The notes: generated by a model not told the origin, from the sequence alone. Shown: positions 43,594 to 52,692, numbered from the stretch's first letter. The stretch is 64,000 bases of DNA from Eubacteriaceae bacterium (GCA_902362805.1 CABIXY010000007.1:62001-126000), one strand, 5' to 3'. Translations and numbers: made by a program.

Positions 43594-44346
43594 ATGGCAT
43601 ATTTTAAGTACCAGGATAAAAATATTTATTTCGAGAAAATAGGTTCCGGTTTGCCGGTAATGCTGCTGCATGGAGATACGGCATCATCAAAAATGTTCGA
43701 ATTGCTGCTCCCTCTGTATCAAAATTCCTTCCAGGTGATTCTAATTGATTTTTTAGGCAACGGAAGATCAGACAGAGTAAGCGCATTTCCGGCAGATTTG
43801 TGGTTTTCCCAGGCCAAACAGGTCATTGCACTTCTGGAGTATCTGCATTACGACAAAATCAATTTAATCGGTACAAGTGGCGGCGCGTGGGCAGCTGTCA
43901 ATGCAGCCCTTGAACGTCCGAATCTGATCGGCAGCGTCATTGCGGACAGCTTTGACGGAAGAGCCATCCCCGATGACTTTGCCAAGAATCTGCTTGCAGA
44001 GAGAGCCGCGGCTAAGGAAGATGATCTTTCAAAACAGTTCTATGAATGGTGTCAGGGAGAAGATTGGCAGTCTGTCGTGGATCTCAATACAGAGGCACTT
44101 GTGGAATGCGCTGATAAGAAGCTGCCCCTGTTTCAAAAGCCGTTAGAAGACTTAGAGGTCCCCATATTATTCACCGGAAGCCTTCAGGACGATATGTGTC
44201 GAGAGGATATGGCGGGCGAGTACAAGCAAATGGCAGAACTGGTGTCAAAAGGTAGAATACATCTGTTTTCTTCTGGAGGACATCCCGCCATGCTCACAAA
44301 TGCAGAAGCTTTTCTCTCTTTGGCGGAGGAGTTTTTTATGACATAG
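43594..44346 (+). CDS. Alpha/beta-fold hydrolase
   Basis: A 250-residue serine-hydrolase-fold protein. The oxyanion region VMLLHGDTASS (about 18-28), nucleophile elbow IGTSGGAWAA (Ser at about 93), an acid after strand 6 (FTGSLQDDM) and the catalytic His in SSGGHPAML (about 229) complete the triad. Substrate unknown; relatives range from esterases to dehalogenase-like enzymes. Ribosome site AGAGGAG. A terminator follows 10 bp after the stop, so it is monocistronic. Confidence 0.92.
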   Translation: MAYFKYQDKNIYFEKIGSGLPVMLLHGDTASSKMFELLLPLYQNSFQVILIDFLGNGRSDRVSAFPADLWFSQAKQVIALLEYLHYDKINLIGTSGGAWAAVNAALERPNLIGSVIADSFDGRAIPDDFAKNLLAERAAAKEDDLSKQFYEWCQGEDWQSVVDLNTEALVECADKKLPLFQKPLEDLEVPILFTGSLQDDMCREDMAGEYKQMAELVSKGRIHLFSSGGHPAMLTNAEAFLSLAEEFFMT

Positions 44347-44358
44347 GAGATTTGCAAG

Positions 44359-44407
44359 AAAATGAGTCCCAAATCCTGACTGATTATTGGATTTAGGGAC
44401 TCATTTT
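44359..44407 (+). terminator. Terminator after the hydrolase gene
   Basis: A long stem with AAAATGAGTCCC and GGGACTCATTTT as its base (44359-44370 and 44396-44407) and AAATCC/GGATTT above it; the A and T flanks make it usable in either direction. Confidence 0.85.
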
Positions 44408-44534
44408 GTGGTATATTATAAGGAGCGAATATTTTCATTTACGACTAGCGCCTAGCCGCGTAAAACCCTATCCCTGTTTGTAAAGCAAACGCATCAGGTT
44501 GCTTGCGGGGTGCTATAGCATAAGGAGGACAAGA
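44408..44534 (+). promoter_or_regulatory. Leader region of the ABC exporter gene
   Basis: About 125 bp holding small inverted repeats: GTTTG/CAAAC (44479-44493) and GCTATAGC (44512-44519). An internal AAGGAGC site lies at about 44420 with no ATG behind it. The string TAGCGCCTAGCCGCGTAA (44446-44463) loosely echoes TAGCGAAGGCTGCTAGCACG upstream of the CD3324-like gene. A leader with regulatory structure is possible but not shown. Confidence 0.3.
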
Positions 44535-46268
44535 ATGATTCGAAAATTTGCGAGATTTTATAAACCACATAAAAAGCTGTTCATCTTAGACATGGTCTGT
44601 GCATTCATCGTGGCATGCTGCGACCTGTTTTATCCTGTCATTGCAAAGAACATCATCAATGACTATGTACCCAATCAAAACATCCGGCTCTTTGTAACCT
44701 GGGCCGTCGTGCTTTTGGGTATCTATATATTGAAGGCCTTACTCAACTACATCATTCAGTATTGGGGCCATATCGTAGGCGTCAGAATTCAAGGGGATAT
44801 GAGGCGGGAGCTGTTCCGCCATCTGCAAAAACTGCCATTTTCTTTCTTTGATGAGCACAAAACCGGTTCTGTCATGTCGAGAATGATCAACGACCTCTTC
44901 GAAGTGTCTGAGCTGGCCCACCACGGTCCTGAGAATCTATTTCTCTCACTGATCATTTTGATCGGCGCCTTTATCATGCTGGCACAAATCAACATCGCTT
45001 TGACTTGCATTACCTTTGCAGTGCTTCCGTTCATGCTCTTCTTCGCATTTAAAACAAAGAGGATGATGAACACAGCCTTTACAGAAACCCGCGTGAAGAC
45101 CGCTGAAATCAATGCCAATGTCGAAACAGCCATCGCAGGCATTCGCGTATCAAAGGCTTACACAGCTGCAAAACATGAAAACGAAAAGTTCGACCAGGTT
45201 AACGAAAATCTGAAGCGCTCTCGAGCAGGAGCATACCGTGCAATGGGAATCTTCAACTCTGGTATGGGACTGTTCATGGATCTGCTCTACCTGGTGGTCT
45301 TATCTGCCGGCGGACTCTTTTTCTTCTATGGAAAAATCAACACCGGAGAATTCGCCGCCTATCTTTTATACATGACGATGTTCCTAAATCCAGTCAACAA
45401 GCTGGTTGCCTTCTATGAGCAATTGCAGGAGGGTATGACCGGCTTCAATCGATTTTGTGAGATTATGGACATGCCGGAAGAGGAGGAAGATGCAGAAAAC
45501 CTTCTGGAGCCTGACCACCTGGACGGCAACATCTGCTTTAAAAATGTAACCTTTAGCTACGAATCCAGCGACAATGGCGAAGATAAACCACCTGTCATCA
45601 GCAACCTGACCATGGATATCAAGCAGGGAAAAACCCTGGCTCTGGTCGGTCCATCCGGCAGCGGCAAAACCACCATGTGCCATCTGATTCCTCGCTTTTA
45701 CGACATCGACTCTGGCCGTATCACCATAGACGGCATCGATATCAGCAATATCTCCCGCTATGCCCTGCGAAAAAACATCGGCATGGTGGCACAGGACGTC
45801 TTCCTGTTTAACGGAACCATTCGTGAGAACATCGCTTATGGCAATCTGGATGCCACTGATGAAGAAATCATTGAAGCAGCCAAGAAAGCCAACATTCACG
45901 ACTATATTTTGACGATGGAAAACGGTTATGATACACAGGTCGGCGAGCGCGGGATCAAACTTTCCGGCGGCCAGAAGCAGCGAATCTCCATCGCCAGGGT
46001 CTTCCTCAAGAATCCACCGATCCTTATTTTGGACGAAGCTACTTCAGCCCTGGACAACGCAACGGAAATGCTCATTCAGCAGTCTCTTGAAGAACTAGGT
46101 CGCGGGCGTACTTCCATCATCGTCGCCCACAGGTTATCGACCATCAAAAGCGCTGACGAAATCATCGTTCTCACCAGCGAGGGCATCGCCGAGCGGGGCA
46201 GCCATGAAGAACTGATCAAAGCAGGCGGCATGTACGCCGAGCTGTATCAGTATCAGTTTAGGGACTAG
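44535..46268 (+). CDS. ABC exporter, fused permease-ATPase (MsbA/BmrA-like half transporter)
   Basis: About 577 residues from the ATG at 44535 with AAGGAGGAC upstream; a longer open frame has no ribosome site. Six membrane helices (about 15-310) precede the ATPase: Walker A GPSGSGKTTM (about 372-381), signature LSGGQKQR, Walker B ILILDEATSALD and H-loop VAHRLST. It should act as a homodimer exporting drugs, lipids or peptides. A terminator-like hairpin inside the following MITE (46465-46510) could end its transcript. Confidence 0.94.
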   Translation: MIRKFARFYKPHKKLFILDMVCAFIVACCDLFYPVIAKNIINDYVPNQNIRLFVTWAVVLLGIYILKALLNYIIQYWGHIVGVRIQGDMRRELFRHLQKLPFSFFDEHKTGSVMSRMINDLFEVSELAHHGPENLFLSLIILIGAFIMLAQINIALTCITFAVLPFMLFFAFKTKRMMNTAFTETRVKTAEINANVETAIAGIRVSKAYTAAKHENEKFDQVNENLKRSRAGAYRAMGIFNSGMGLFMDLLYLVVLSAGGLFFFYGKINTGEFAAYLLYMTMFLNPVNKLVAFYEQLQEGMTGFNRFCEIMDMPEEEEDAENLLEPDHLDGNICFKNVTFSYESSDNGEDKPPVISNLTMDIKQGKTLALVGPSGSGKTTMCHLIPRFYDIDSGRITIDGIDISNISRYALRKNIGMVAQDVFLFNGTIRENIAYGNLDATDEEIIEAAKKANIHDYILTMENGYDTQVGERGIKLSGGQKQRISIARVFLKNPPILILDEATSALDNATEMLIQQSLEELGRGRTSIIVAHRLSTIKSADEIIVLTSEGIAERGSHEELIKAGGMYAELYQYQFRD

Positions 46269-46304
46269 GTAGTTACTTGGCGGCAGCCGCTGACCGCCGC
46301 TGTA

Positions 46305-46575
46305 CAATAAGGTTAGGTTTTTTGGCGGTTGCAGACAAATCTCGCGTAACCTTTACTTCCAAATGATGGATATTGGTTATTTTTCCTAGAGAATTTGGCA
46401 TATTTGTCCTAATAAAATTGGCGAAAAGTAACTCGTTTACTGATTTTACCACATCTCAACGCAGAAAAAGACCAGGTGCTCCGAAAAATCGACGCCGCCT
46501 GGTCTTTTTTCTTCTTAAAATCCTTTTCAGTTACGCGAGTAACGCTCCAGGAGCCCAAAAAACCTAACTCTATTG
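46305..46575. mobile_element. MITE-like TIR element, copy 1 (271 bp)
   Basis: Bounded by TA dinucleotides (46303-46304, 46576-46577). The left end CAATAAGGTTAGGTTTTTTG and the complement of the right end CAATAGAGTTAGGTTTTTTG are near-identical terminal inverted repeats. GCGTAAC/GTTACGC repeats lie exactly 40-46 bases in from each end. No coding capacity. TA flanks and inverted repeats suggest mobilisation by an IS630/Tc1-mariner-type transposase (inference). A second copy lies at 51178-51449. It abuts the stop codon of the next gene. Confidence 0.75.
46465..46510 (+). terminator. Terminator-like hairpin inside MITE copy 1
   Basis: AAAAAGACCAGG (46465-46476) pairs with CCTGGTCTTTTTT (46498-46510), ending in a U-run on the plus strand. 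It may serve as the terminator of the ABC exporter gene. Confidence 0.7.
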
Positions 46576-46581
46576 TACAAA

Positions 46582-47367
46582 TCACAGACAGTAGTCATCA
46601 ATGAGTTTTCCGATGTCCAGAGTGTTGATCCGTCCATCCAAGTCATCGCAGGTGAATAATATGTCATCGTAGAGTCTGTATCCATTGGAAAAATACAGCT
46701 CCATCTTCTCCAGAGCATCATTCCGATACTTCTCATCTACAAGGAGGCCCAAGTGCTCCAAAAGTAGAAACTTGTTCTGGCTCTTCACATAAATTCGAAA
46801 ATCCGGTGGGATCGTTCTCCCTCCAACATCTATTTCCTCCTCATAATGATATTCTATGTTTTTTACAAACAGCATGTTGGCAATTAACCCTTCTGACTTG
46901 GATCTAACCTTCTCTCCTTTTAAGGTCTTGTGCTTCAACCCTGCGGGAAATCCTTTGTATTTACGATATGGCATATTACCCCATTTTTTACTGTTATGAA
47001 TTCCCGACATAGAAAAACAGCATTCCGGCGGCGTCTTATAGGCCCTCGTTTCTTCTGCCATGACCTCCTCGGGGTCTACACTTTTATATCTTTTCAGCAG
47101 TTGCTCCATCAATGCACAATTTTGATCAATGCGTTTCACAGAGTTCTCGATGAATCTGCGCTTCTGCAATTGTGCTACTTCTTTACAATCAGCCCTCCCT
47201 ATGTATGTTTTCTTTCCATCTAAAACCTTATAGTAGTAAGTTTGGTTCTTGATGATCGAGGTAGACAATCCCCCTGCAGGGAGCCCTCGCAGCTGCTGCA
47301 TATACTTTTTTCGCAGCAAATGCTGAAAGGCCAGATCTTCTTTTACATATAAATTGCTATTATACAT
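46582..47367 (-). CDS. PD-(D/E)XK-nuclease-like protein
   Basis: About 261 residues. The ATG at 47373 touches its AGGAGG site, so I take the second ATG, 47367, which has 6-nt spacing. The C-terminal part reads VRSKSEGLIANMLFVKNI... then RTIPPDFRIYVKSQNKFLLL and EHLGLL, which fits the E...PDF...(L)EHLG core of VSR/DUF559-like PD-(D/E)XK nucleases (SE, PDF, EHLG). The N-terminal ~130 residues are helical and basic. Possibly a nucleic-acid-handling protein; no methylase or partner is adjacent. Its stop is two bases from the MITE right flank. Confidence 0.7.
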   Translation of the reverse strand: MYNSNLYVKEDLAFQHLLRKKYMQQLRGLPAGGLSTSIIKNQTYYYKVLDGKKTYIGRADCKEVAQLQKRRFIENSVKRIDQNCALMEQLLKRYKSVDPEEVMAEETRAYKTPPECCFSMSGIHNSKKWGNMPYRKYKGFPAGLKHKTLKGEKVRSKSEGLIANMLFVKNIEYHYEEEIDVGGRTIPPDFRIYVKSQNKFLLLEHLGLLVDEKYRNDALEKMELYFSNGYRLYDDILFTCDDLDGRINTLDIGKLIDDYCL

Positions 47368-47424
47368 CTCCATCCTCCTTTTCCATTATTTTACATTAGA
47401 TGTATGGGGAATACAATAGCAATC

Positions 47425-47463
47425 AAAAACTCTGCAAATCTAATAAATAAATTGCAGAGTTTT
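47425..47463 (-). terminator. Terminator after the MBL-fold gene
   Basis: A 12-bp perfect stem AAAACTCTGCAA/TTGCAGAGTTTT (47426-47463) followed on the minus strand by TTTGATTG, just after the hydrolase stop. Confidence 0.85.
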
Positions 47464-47471
47464 GATCTCTT

Positions 47472-48386
47472 TTACTTCAAATGCGACGTATTATAGACGA
47501 TGGAAAATCCGTCGCAAGGATATTCACTGATTGTTTTTCCATCTTCTAAATAGGTATGACCGACAGCGACCTCTCTCTCCCCTGCTGTTTCGCCATGGAG
47601 GATATGCGCCAGTCCATCAGCTGTTTCCTGCAGCTTATGCCAGTCAGCAATAAAGTCATTGTGGGAGCAGTACAGTTTTACGTCTTGTGGAATCGCTGCA
47701 GTGAGACGTTTCATGGTCTCATAATATTGCTGCAGATTTCCGTGGCCGAATTCAGCGCAGTCAAAGTGGGCGTAGAGCGCCCCCAGATAGAAGGTATCCC
47801 CTGTAAAAAGAATCTTATTGGCCTCATCGTAGAGCATGATGCAGTCGTTACTGTGTCCCGGTGTATGTAATACCTGTATTTTGCGATCACCCAGATCAAA
47901 TTCTTCGCCGTCTGCAACGAATTCTGTTTCATAAGGTCTGATGTAAAAATTCTCCGCATCCAGGGTCTGCGGGTAACCGAACTGAAACATCTCTTCGTCT
48001 AATTGGGCGCCCAGAGCCTCCTTTGGCAGACCATTTTCAGCCACATGCTTTACAGAATCATCTTCAAAGACGTGAATCGGTTGAAACTCATGATTGGAGG
48101 CAATATGGTCGAAATGGAAGTGACTGTTGAAGGTGATAATTTCTCCATCATACAGCTCTTCAATCAGAGGTCTGATCGGGCAAAAGCCTTCACCAGTATC
48201 CAGCAGCAGCGCGTAGCTTTCTCCCATGATGAGAAAGAAGTTTACCTCCTGGAAATGCTGGGGTTCACAGATGGCATATACGTTTTTCGGCAGCTTGTAA
48301 ACCTGATACCATCCACAGTCATTCTGTACCTGGACTCTTTCATACTTTTGATAATATTCTCTTGGATAATTCTTTAACCACGTCAT
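47472..48386 (-). CDS. MBL-fold metallo-hydrolase
   Basis: A 304-residue metallo-beta-lactamase-fold enzyme. The zinc motif NSHFHFDHIASNHEF (HxHxDH, about residues 91-105), the second-ligand block LHTPGHSNDCIML and the bridging Asp in LFTGDTFYLGA are intact, with a C-terminal YCSHND supplying the last His. These hydrolyse thioesters, lactones, phosphoesters or act as oxidoreductases; no lid or flavodoxin domain is present that would narrow it. Ribosome site AAGGAGAG; monocistronic. Confidence 0.92.
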   Translation of the reverse strand: MTWLKNYPREYYQKYERVQVQNDCGWYQVYKLPKNVYAICEPQHFQEVNFFLIMGESYALLLDTGEGFCPIRPLIEELYDGEIITFNSHFHFDHIASNHEFQPIHVFEDDSVKHVAENGLPKEALGAQLDEEMFQFGYPQTLDAENFYIRPYETEFVADGEEFDLGDRKIQVLHTPGHSNDCIMLYDEANKILFTGDTFYLGALYAHFDCAEFGHGNLQQYYETMKRLTAAIPQDVKLYCSHNDFIADWHKLQETADGLAHILHGETAGEREVAVGHTYLEDGKTISEYPCDGFSIVYNTSHLK

Positions 48387-48423
48387 AATTCATCTCTCCT
48401 TAAAATTATTGTCATCAACTCTC

Positions 48424-48454
48424 AAAAATAACAGCAAGGCTTTTGCCTTGCTGT
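48424..48454 (-). terminator. Terminator of ilvA
   Basis: A 10-bp perfect stem ACAGCAAGGC/GCCTTGCTGT with a TTTT loop (48431-48454), followed on the minus strand by TATTTTTGAG. Confidence 0.9.
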
Positions 48455-48461
48455 AAAATAA

Positions 48462-49673
48462 TTAAATCATGACGCTGATCAGTTTCGGATCGTACCCGAT
48501 CTTCTTCAGTGCTTTGATGATTTTGTCTTTGTGTTCTGTTCCAAAAGACTCCATGGTGATCTTCAGTTCCACCGCCGCATTTCTGTTGGTGCTGACGAAC
48601 TGATTGTGATCCAGTCTGATGACATTACCCTGCTCCTGAGCAATGGTATTTGCAACTCTTACCAGTTCACCCGGTTTATCCGGCAGCAATACTGAGATGG
48701 TAAAGATTCTGTCTCTCTGAATCAGCCCGTGCTGCACGACGGAAGACATGGTGATGATATCCATGTTCCCTCCGCTGAGAATAGATACGACTTTCTTGTC
48801 CTTGACTTTCAGATGCTTCAGCGCTGCCACAGTCAGCAGGCCGGAGTTCTCGACCACCATCTTGTGATTCTCTACCATATCCAGAAAAGCAACAATCAAC
48901 TCGTCATCGTCCACTGTGATGATGTCGTCGATACTTTTCTGTAAGTATGGGAAAATTTCAACGCCTGGTGTCTTTACTGCAGTACCGTCAGCAATGGTGT
49001 TGACACCATCCAAGGTTACAGGCTTACCTGCCTCCAAGGATGCCTGCAGACAGGCCGCTCCCGCCGGTTCTACAGCGATGATTTTGATCTTCGGGTTGAG
49101 CATCTTTGCTAAAGTGGAAACCCCCGTTGCCAGGCCGCCGCCGCCCACTGGAACCAGAATGTAGTCTACCAGCGGCAGTTCTTTGACGATTTCCATAGCG
49201 ATGGTGCCCTGCCCGGTAGCAACCACAGGATCGTCGAAAGGATGAATAAAAGTATAGCCTTTTTCTTCGGCCAGCTTCTGTGCATAAGCGGCGGATTCGT
49301 CGTAGACGTCACCGTAAAGCACTACTTCTGCGCCATAACTCTTGGTTCTGTTCACCTTCATCAAAGGTGTCGTCGTCGGCATTACGATGGTTGCCTTGCA
49401 GCCATAAGCTTTTGCCGCATAAGCCACACCCTGCGCATGATTTCCGGCAGAGGCTGTAATCAATCCCTTCGCTCTCTCCTCGTCAGTCAGAGTGCTGATC
49501 TTGTAATAAGCTCCTCTCAGCTTATATGCGCCTGTCTTCTGCATGTTCTCAGGCTTCAAATATACTTTATTTCCAGTCTGTTCACTGAAATAGTCACTAT
49601 ATAGCAAATTCGTCTCTATGGCAACTTTTTTCACCACCTCGGTGGCTTCTTCAAATGCATCTAAAGTTAACAT
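48462..49673 (-). CDS. ilvA: Threonine ammonia-lyase (catabolic or biosynthetic)
   Basis: A 403-residue fold-type II PLP enzyme that deaminates threonine to 2-oxobutyrate. The PLP lysine lies in ENMQKTGAYKLRGAYYKI (KLRGA), the phosphate-binding loop is GGGGLATG, and SAGNHAQGVAYAA is the family signature. The C-terminal ~80 residues (ISVLLPDKPGELVRVANTI...) form a single ACT domain, so allosteric control is expected. The length lies between the anaerobic TdcB type (no ACT) and the two-domain IlvA, as in the short Clostridial/Thermotoga form. In an amino-acid fermenter a catabolic role is as likely as isoleucine synthesis. Confidence 0.93.
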   Translation of the reverse strand: MLTLDAFEEATEVVKKVAIETNLLYSDYFSEQTGNKVYLKPENMQKTGAYKLRGAYYKISTLTDEERAKGLITASAGNHAQGVAYAAKAYGCKATIVMPTTTPLMKVNRTKSYGAEVVLYGDVYDESAAYAQKLAEEKGYTFIHPFDDPVVATGQGTIAMEIVKELPLVDYILVPVGGGGLATGVSTLAKMLNPKIKIIAVEPAGAACLQASLEAGKPVTLDGVNTIADGTAVKTPGVEIFPYLQKSIDDIITVDDDELIVAFLDMVENHKMVVENSGLLTVAALKHLKVKDKKVVSILSGGNMDIITMSSVVQHGLIQRDRIFTISVLLPDKPGELVRVANTIAQEQGNVIRLDHNQFVSTNRNAAVELKITMESFGTEHKDKIIKALKKIGYDPKLISVMI

Positions 49674-49741
49674 ATGTTTTTTCCTTTCCTATGTAAATCT
49701 TACTTTTCATTTTACCACAAAAGCATAGAAAATGATAGTCG

Positions 49742-50746
49742 TCACCGATACATATACGCCGTCTTTTCAAAGGAATACATCAGTTTTTTGTAGATAGGCA
49801 AAAGCTGCTTGCTGGATACGGGTACCCCTCCATATCCAGTCTCGATACAGACATAAGGAACCCGATATTCATTGATGACATAATGCTCCAAATCGCCGTA
49901 GGTAGCCCTGGTATAGCTCTCGTCGATCAAATAATACCCGGTCATCTGCTTGAACAGCTTTGCCAAAGCATAGCTCTTTGACTTGTAAGATTTATTCTTG
50001 TATCCCCAATAGATGACTTGTCCCATGCTGTGATAGTTCAGGCAGGCCTTCATGTTGGTCATGGACTTCATCAGATCGCGGACGGCTTTCGTCTCACTTT
50101 CCGAAAACCTGGACGGCCCTGGATAGTTATCACTGGCAGGCTTCCTCTGTGGGTGTTTTCCGGCATACATCTTGTAATTATGATTCAGATCCACGCCTCT
50201 GGCATTGGACTTCCAATTGCTGTAGCCGCCTCTCCTCGGCATCTTCTGCACTTTTTTGCGGAGCGCTGCATTTCTGATCGCGCCGGCTCCTGACTGGCTG
50301 ATGGCGATACCGTCAGGATTGACCATCGGTATGATGTAGACAGCGACTTCATCAAAGAGTTGGCGATAGGTTTTCCCCTTATATTTACCGCCATAGTTTC
50401 GGCAGTAGCGTTCCAACATCATCATCACAACCTGGCAGTTGATGTATTCGCGAGCATGCATTCCCGCTGTAACAAAGATCTGCTTCTCCGCCTCTGGATT
50501 TCCCAGGCAGAGAGCGTAGATGTTTCTGCCGTCGGCGCTCTCTCCCAGAACCTGGCTGGTCAGCCTGTCCGGATACTTGGCCGTCAGCTGCTCAATATCC
50601 TTCCTCATATCCGAATAGCTGTATTTCTTGTCGCTGCGGCTGACGATGTAGGATGTGGCGGCCGAAATCGGCTGTGAGATTGCCGTCATTATCGTCAGGA
50701 AAACAATCAAAATCACTGCAATCCTTCCTTTGCTGCTCGTGTTCAT
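49742..50746 (-). CDS. Secreted M14 zinc carboxypeptidase
   Basis: A 334-residue protein with an N-terminal signal peptide (about 1-30, cleavage after SAA). Carboxypeptidase A/T features: zinc ligands in AGMHAREYINCQ (HxxE, about 94-97) and a later His in CLNYHSMGQVIYW; Arg/Asn substrate-binding RGVDLNHNY; catalytic Glu in CIETGYGG (near residue 299). It probably trims extracellular peptides or peptidoglycan stem peptides (gamma-D-glutamyl-diamino acid type). Followed by a 13-bp gap from the cupin gene upstream on the same strand. Confidence 0.92.
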   Translation of the reverse strand: MNTSSKGRIAVILIVFLTIMTAISQPISAATSYIVSRSDKKYSYSDMRKDIEQLTAKYPDRLTSQVLGESADGRNIYALCLGNPEAEKQIFVTAGMHAREYINCQVVMMMLERYCRNYGGKYKGKTYRQLFDEVAVYIIPMVNPDGIAISQSGAGAIRNAALRKKVQKMPRRGGYSNWKSNARGVDLNHNYKMYAGKHPQRKPASDNYPGPSRFSESETKAVRDLMKSMTNMKACLNYHSMGQVIYWGYKNKSYKSKSYALAKLFKQMTGYYLIDESYTRATYGDLEHYVINEYRVPYVCIETGYGGVPVSSKQLLPIYKKLMYSFEKTAYMYR

Positions 50747-50759
50747 TATCTGCCCTCCC

Positions 50760-51089
50760 CTACTGCTCCGGCACTACAGCAAAGAAAATTAAATCTCTAT
50801 CGCTGTCATTGATCAAGCTGTGTTCATAGCCTTTGGGACAGTAATGGCACAGACCAGCCTCTACTTCTTCATAATTCCCATCAAAAAGGGCCTTTCCCCT
50901 TCCTTCTAAAATATAGATGATTTCGCTGCTAGTATCATGGGTGTGAAGACCGATAGATGCGCCTGGTTCCAGCTTTCCGCGCATGATTTTACAGGCTGGC
51001 TCCACAAACATCCTGGACCTGGTTTCCTTTTCGCCGCCACGGAAGTGAGGAATTATCGTTTCCTCTATTTGATCAAAATTAATTAGCAT
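50760..51089 (-). CDS. Single-domain cupin protein
   Basis: About 109 residues from the ATG at 51089 (AGAGG 8 nt upstream). A small beta-barrel cupin: GASIGLHTHDTSSEIIYILE supplies GxHxHxxxxE (metal ligands), and a second motif follows with CHYCPKGYEHSLIN. Function (isomerase, dioxygenase or sensor) is open. It precedes the M14 gene by 13 bp and is followed upstream by MITE copy 2. Confidence 0.9.
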   Translation of the reverse strand: MLINFDQIEETIIPHFRGGEKETRSRMFVEPACKIMRGKLEPGASIGLHTHDTSSEIIYILEGRGKALFDGNYEEVEAGLCHYCPKGYEHSLINDSDRDLIFFAVVPEQ

Positions 51090-51177
51090 GACTAGTACCT
51101 CTTTCTTAATTTCATATATTACCAGTGTAAATTCAATGTCTGATTTTGTCAAATAGAACTATTAAAGAAACTCTTTA

Positions 51178-51449
51178 CGATAAGGTTACGCTTTTTGAGC
51201 ACTTGCAGCCAGGTTCGCGTAACCAGTCTATTTCCTGACAGAAAAATGAGGGGGTATATCTGGTTTCGGTTACTTTTCGTATCAATTTATCGATTTCTTT
51301 TACTCCTGAACATTAAAAAAAGTAACCATATGTAATATTTTTACAAATATTTGTCAGAGGCATGCTGCTTTTCAACAGAATGGACCCAAAAACTGCCGTA
51401 AAGTTACGCAGAGTCTTTAGGATAGACGTCAAAAAGCCTAACCTCATTG
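51178..51449. mobile_element. MITE-like TIR element, copy 2 (272 bp)
   Basis: Flanked by TA (51176-51177, 51450-51451). Left end CGATAAGGTTACGCTTTTTG and right-end complement CAATGAGGTTAGGCTTTTTG are inverted repeats closely related to those of copy 1. GCGTAAC (51217-51223) and GTTACGC (51403-51409) sit 40-41 bases from the ends, as in copy 1. An additional inner stem GGTTACTTTT/AAAAGTAACC (51268-51277, 51318-51327) is present. The interior has otherwise diverged. No coding capacity; bases just outside also show weak inverted symmetry (AAAGAAACTC...AAGTTCTTT). Confidence 0.75.
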
Positions 51450-51523
51450 TAAGAAGTTCTTTCATCATACCCCCATACCCTATATGTACTGTTCCTGTCA
51501 GGGTTTGAGCTATGATAAAACTA

Positions 51524-51550
51524 CAAAAAGACTGCCTGTGCAGGCAGTCT
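51524..51550 (-). terminator. Terminator of the MttB operon
   Basis: A 10-bp perfect stem AGACTGCCTG/CAGGCAGTCT (51529-51550) followed on the minus strand by TTTTTG, 20 bp after the YkvI stop. Confidence 0.9.
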
Positions 51551-51570
51551 CTTAAAAGATGTCAAAGAAG

Positions 51571-52671
51571 TTATTTTATTGCTTTGTCTTTAGATAATTT
51601 CGTTCTAATCTGGGCAAATGCAATCAGGAAGATAAACGGTAATCCCAACGCACCATAGACGGTAAACATGTAATTTGTCAGAAAATCAAACGGGATCAGC
51701 ATGGTCACGATGGTCACAAATACCCCTGTTCCAATGGAAATGAGCATGTACTTCTTTGTCTTCTCTTTTGCAAAGGTTGCAACAAAGGTAAACATTCCTG
51801 GTACTGCCGAGGAGTATATTCCAAGGATAATCACACCTATGAAAAGTACGGTAAGGAATGGTGACATCTGCTGTGCCAAATATAAAGTCGGTACGAGAAC
51901 CTTTGAAACGCCATCAAGATCACAGAAGAACGCTGCTACCATAATGAACACTGCAAGCATATAGCCTACGTTTCCTACAATCATTCCGGTGATACCTTCT
52001 TTTTTTGTGTCGATGGTTTTGGCCGTTGTAGTCAAAAATGGTGCGGCCATCAGCGGCGCCCATGTCGCAAAGTACACGCCGCCCATGAACCAGTTGTCTC
52101 CAATGCTCAACAGTTCCATCTCCTCAGCGGCTATCGCACCTGCCTTCAATCTTTCCCAATTGCCAATTAAGTAAATTCCGCCAGTTAACAGCGATACGAT
52201 GATCAGTAACGGTCCGATTGTTCCAATGATGTCAGCAATTCTGTGCAGTCCCAGCATAACCGTCAAAGTTACGATCGTACCCATGATGATACTTCCTGCA
52301 ACCATAGGGAATCCTGTCAACTGATTGATTGTAGCGCCAAACCCGGAAATCATGACAGATGGCGCAAACAAGGCATAGACTACGGTCAGCGCTGCCACCA
52401 GCTTACCGAGATATTTTCCGCAGAAATAGTCGAAAACGCCCATGGGATTTTCAAACTGCATGGTTTTCCCTAGCGACATGTAGGATGTGGTCACATAAAT
52501 GTGAATCGCAATACCGACAAGTATTCCAATAAAACCTTTCATACCATAGGCGACAAAGTATTGCATCATATCCTGGCCGGTTGCAAATCCTGATCCGATA
52601 CAGTAGGAAATCCATACTCCGGCAATTTTAATTACATTTTTCAAACTGACTGTTTGTTTATTCGTATCCAC
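51571..52671 (-). CDS. YkvI-family membrane transporter
   Basis: A 366-residue protein with about ten membrane segments, starting with GTG after AAGGAGGG. IAGVWISYCIGSGFATGQDMMQYF at the N-terminus is typical of YkvI proteins, distant relatives of sodium:amino-acid symporters (LeuT-like fold). It is the last gene of the MttB cluster, 21 bp after the M20 peptidase, and so is the best candidate for importing the methylated amine or amino-acid substrate. Specificity is unknown. Confidence 0.87.
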   Translation of the reverse strand: MDTNKQTVSLKNVIKIAGVWISYCIGSGFATGQDMMQYFVAYGMKGFIGILVGIAIHIYVTTSYMSLGKTMQFENPMGVFDYFCGKYLGKLVAALTVVYALFAPSVMISGFGATINQLTGFPMVAGSIIMGTIVTLTVMLGLHRIADIIGTIGPLLIIVSLLTGGIYLIGNWERLKAGAIAAEEMELLSIGDNWFMGGVYFATWAPLMAAPFLTTTAKTIDTKKEGITGMIVGNVGYMLAVFIMVAAFFCDLDGVSKVLVPTLYLAQQMSPFLTVLFIGVIILGIYSSAVPGMFTFVATFAKEKTKKYMLISIGTGVFVTIVTMLIPFDFLTNYMFTVYGALGLPFIFLIAFAQIRTKLSKDKAIK

Positions 52672-52692
52672 GTGTTTCCCTCCTTTTCAATA

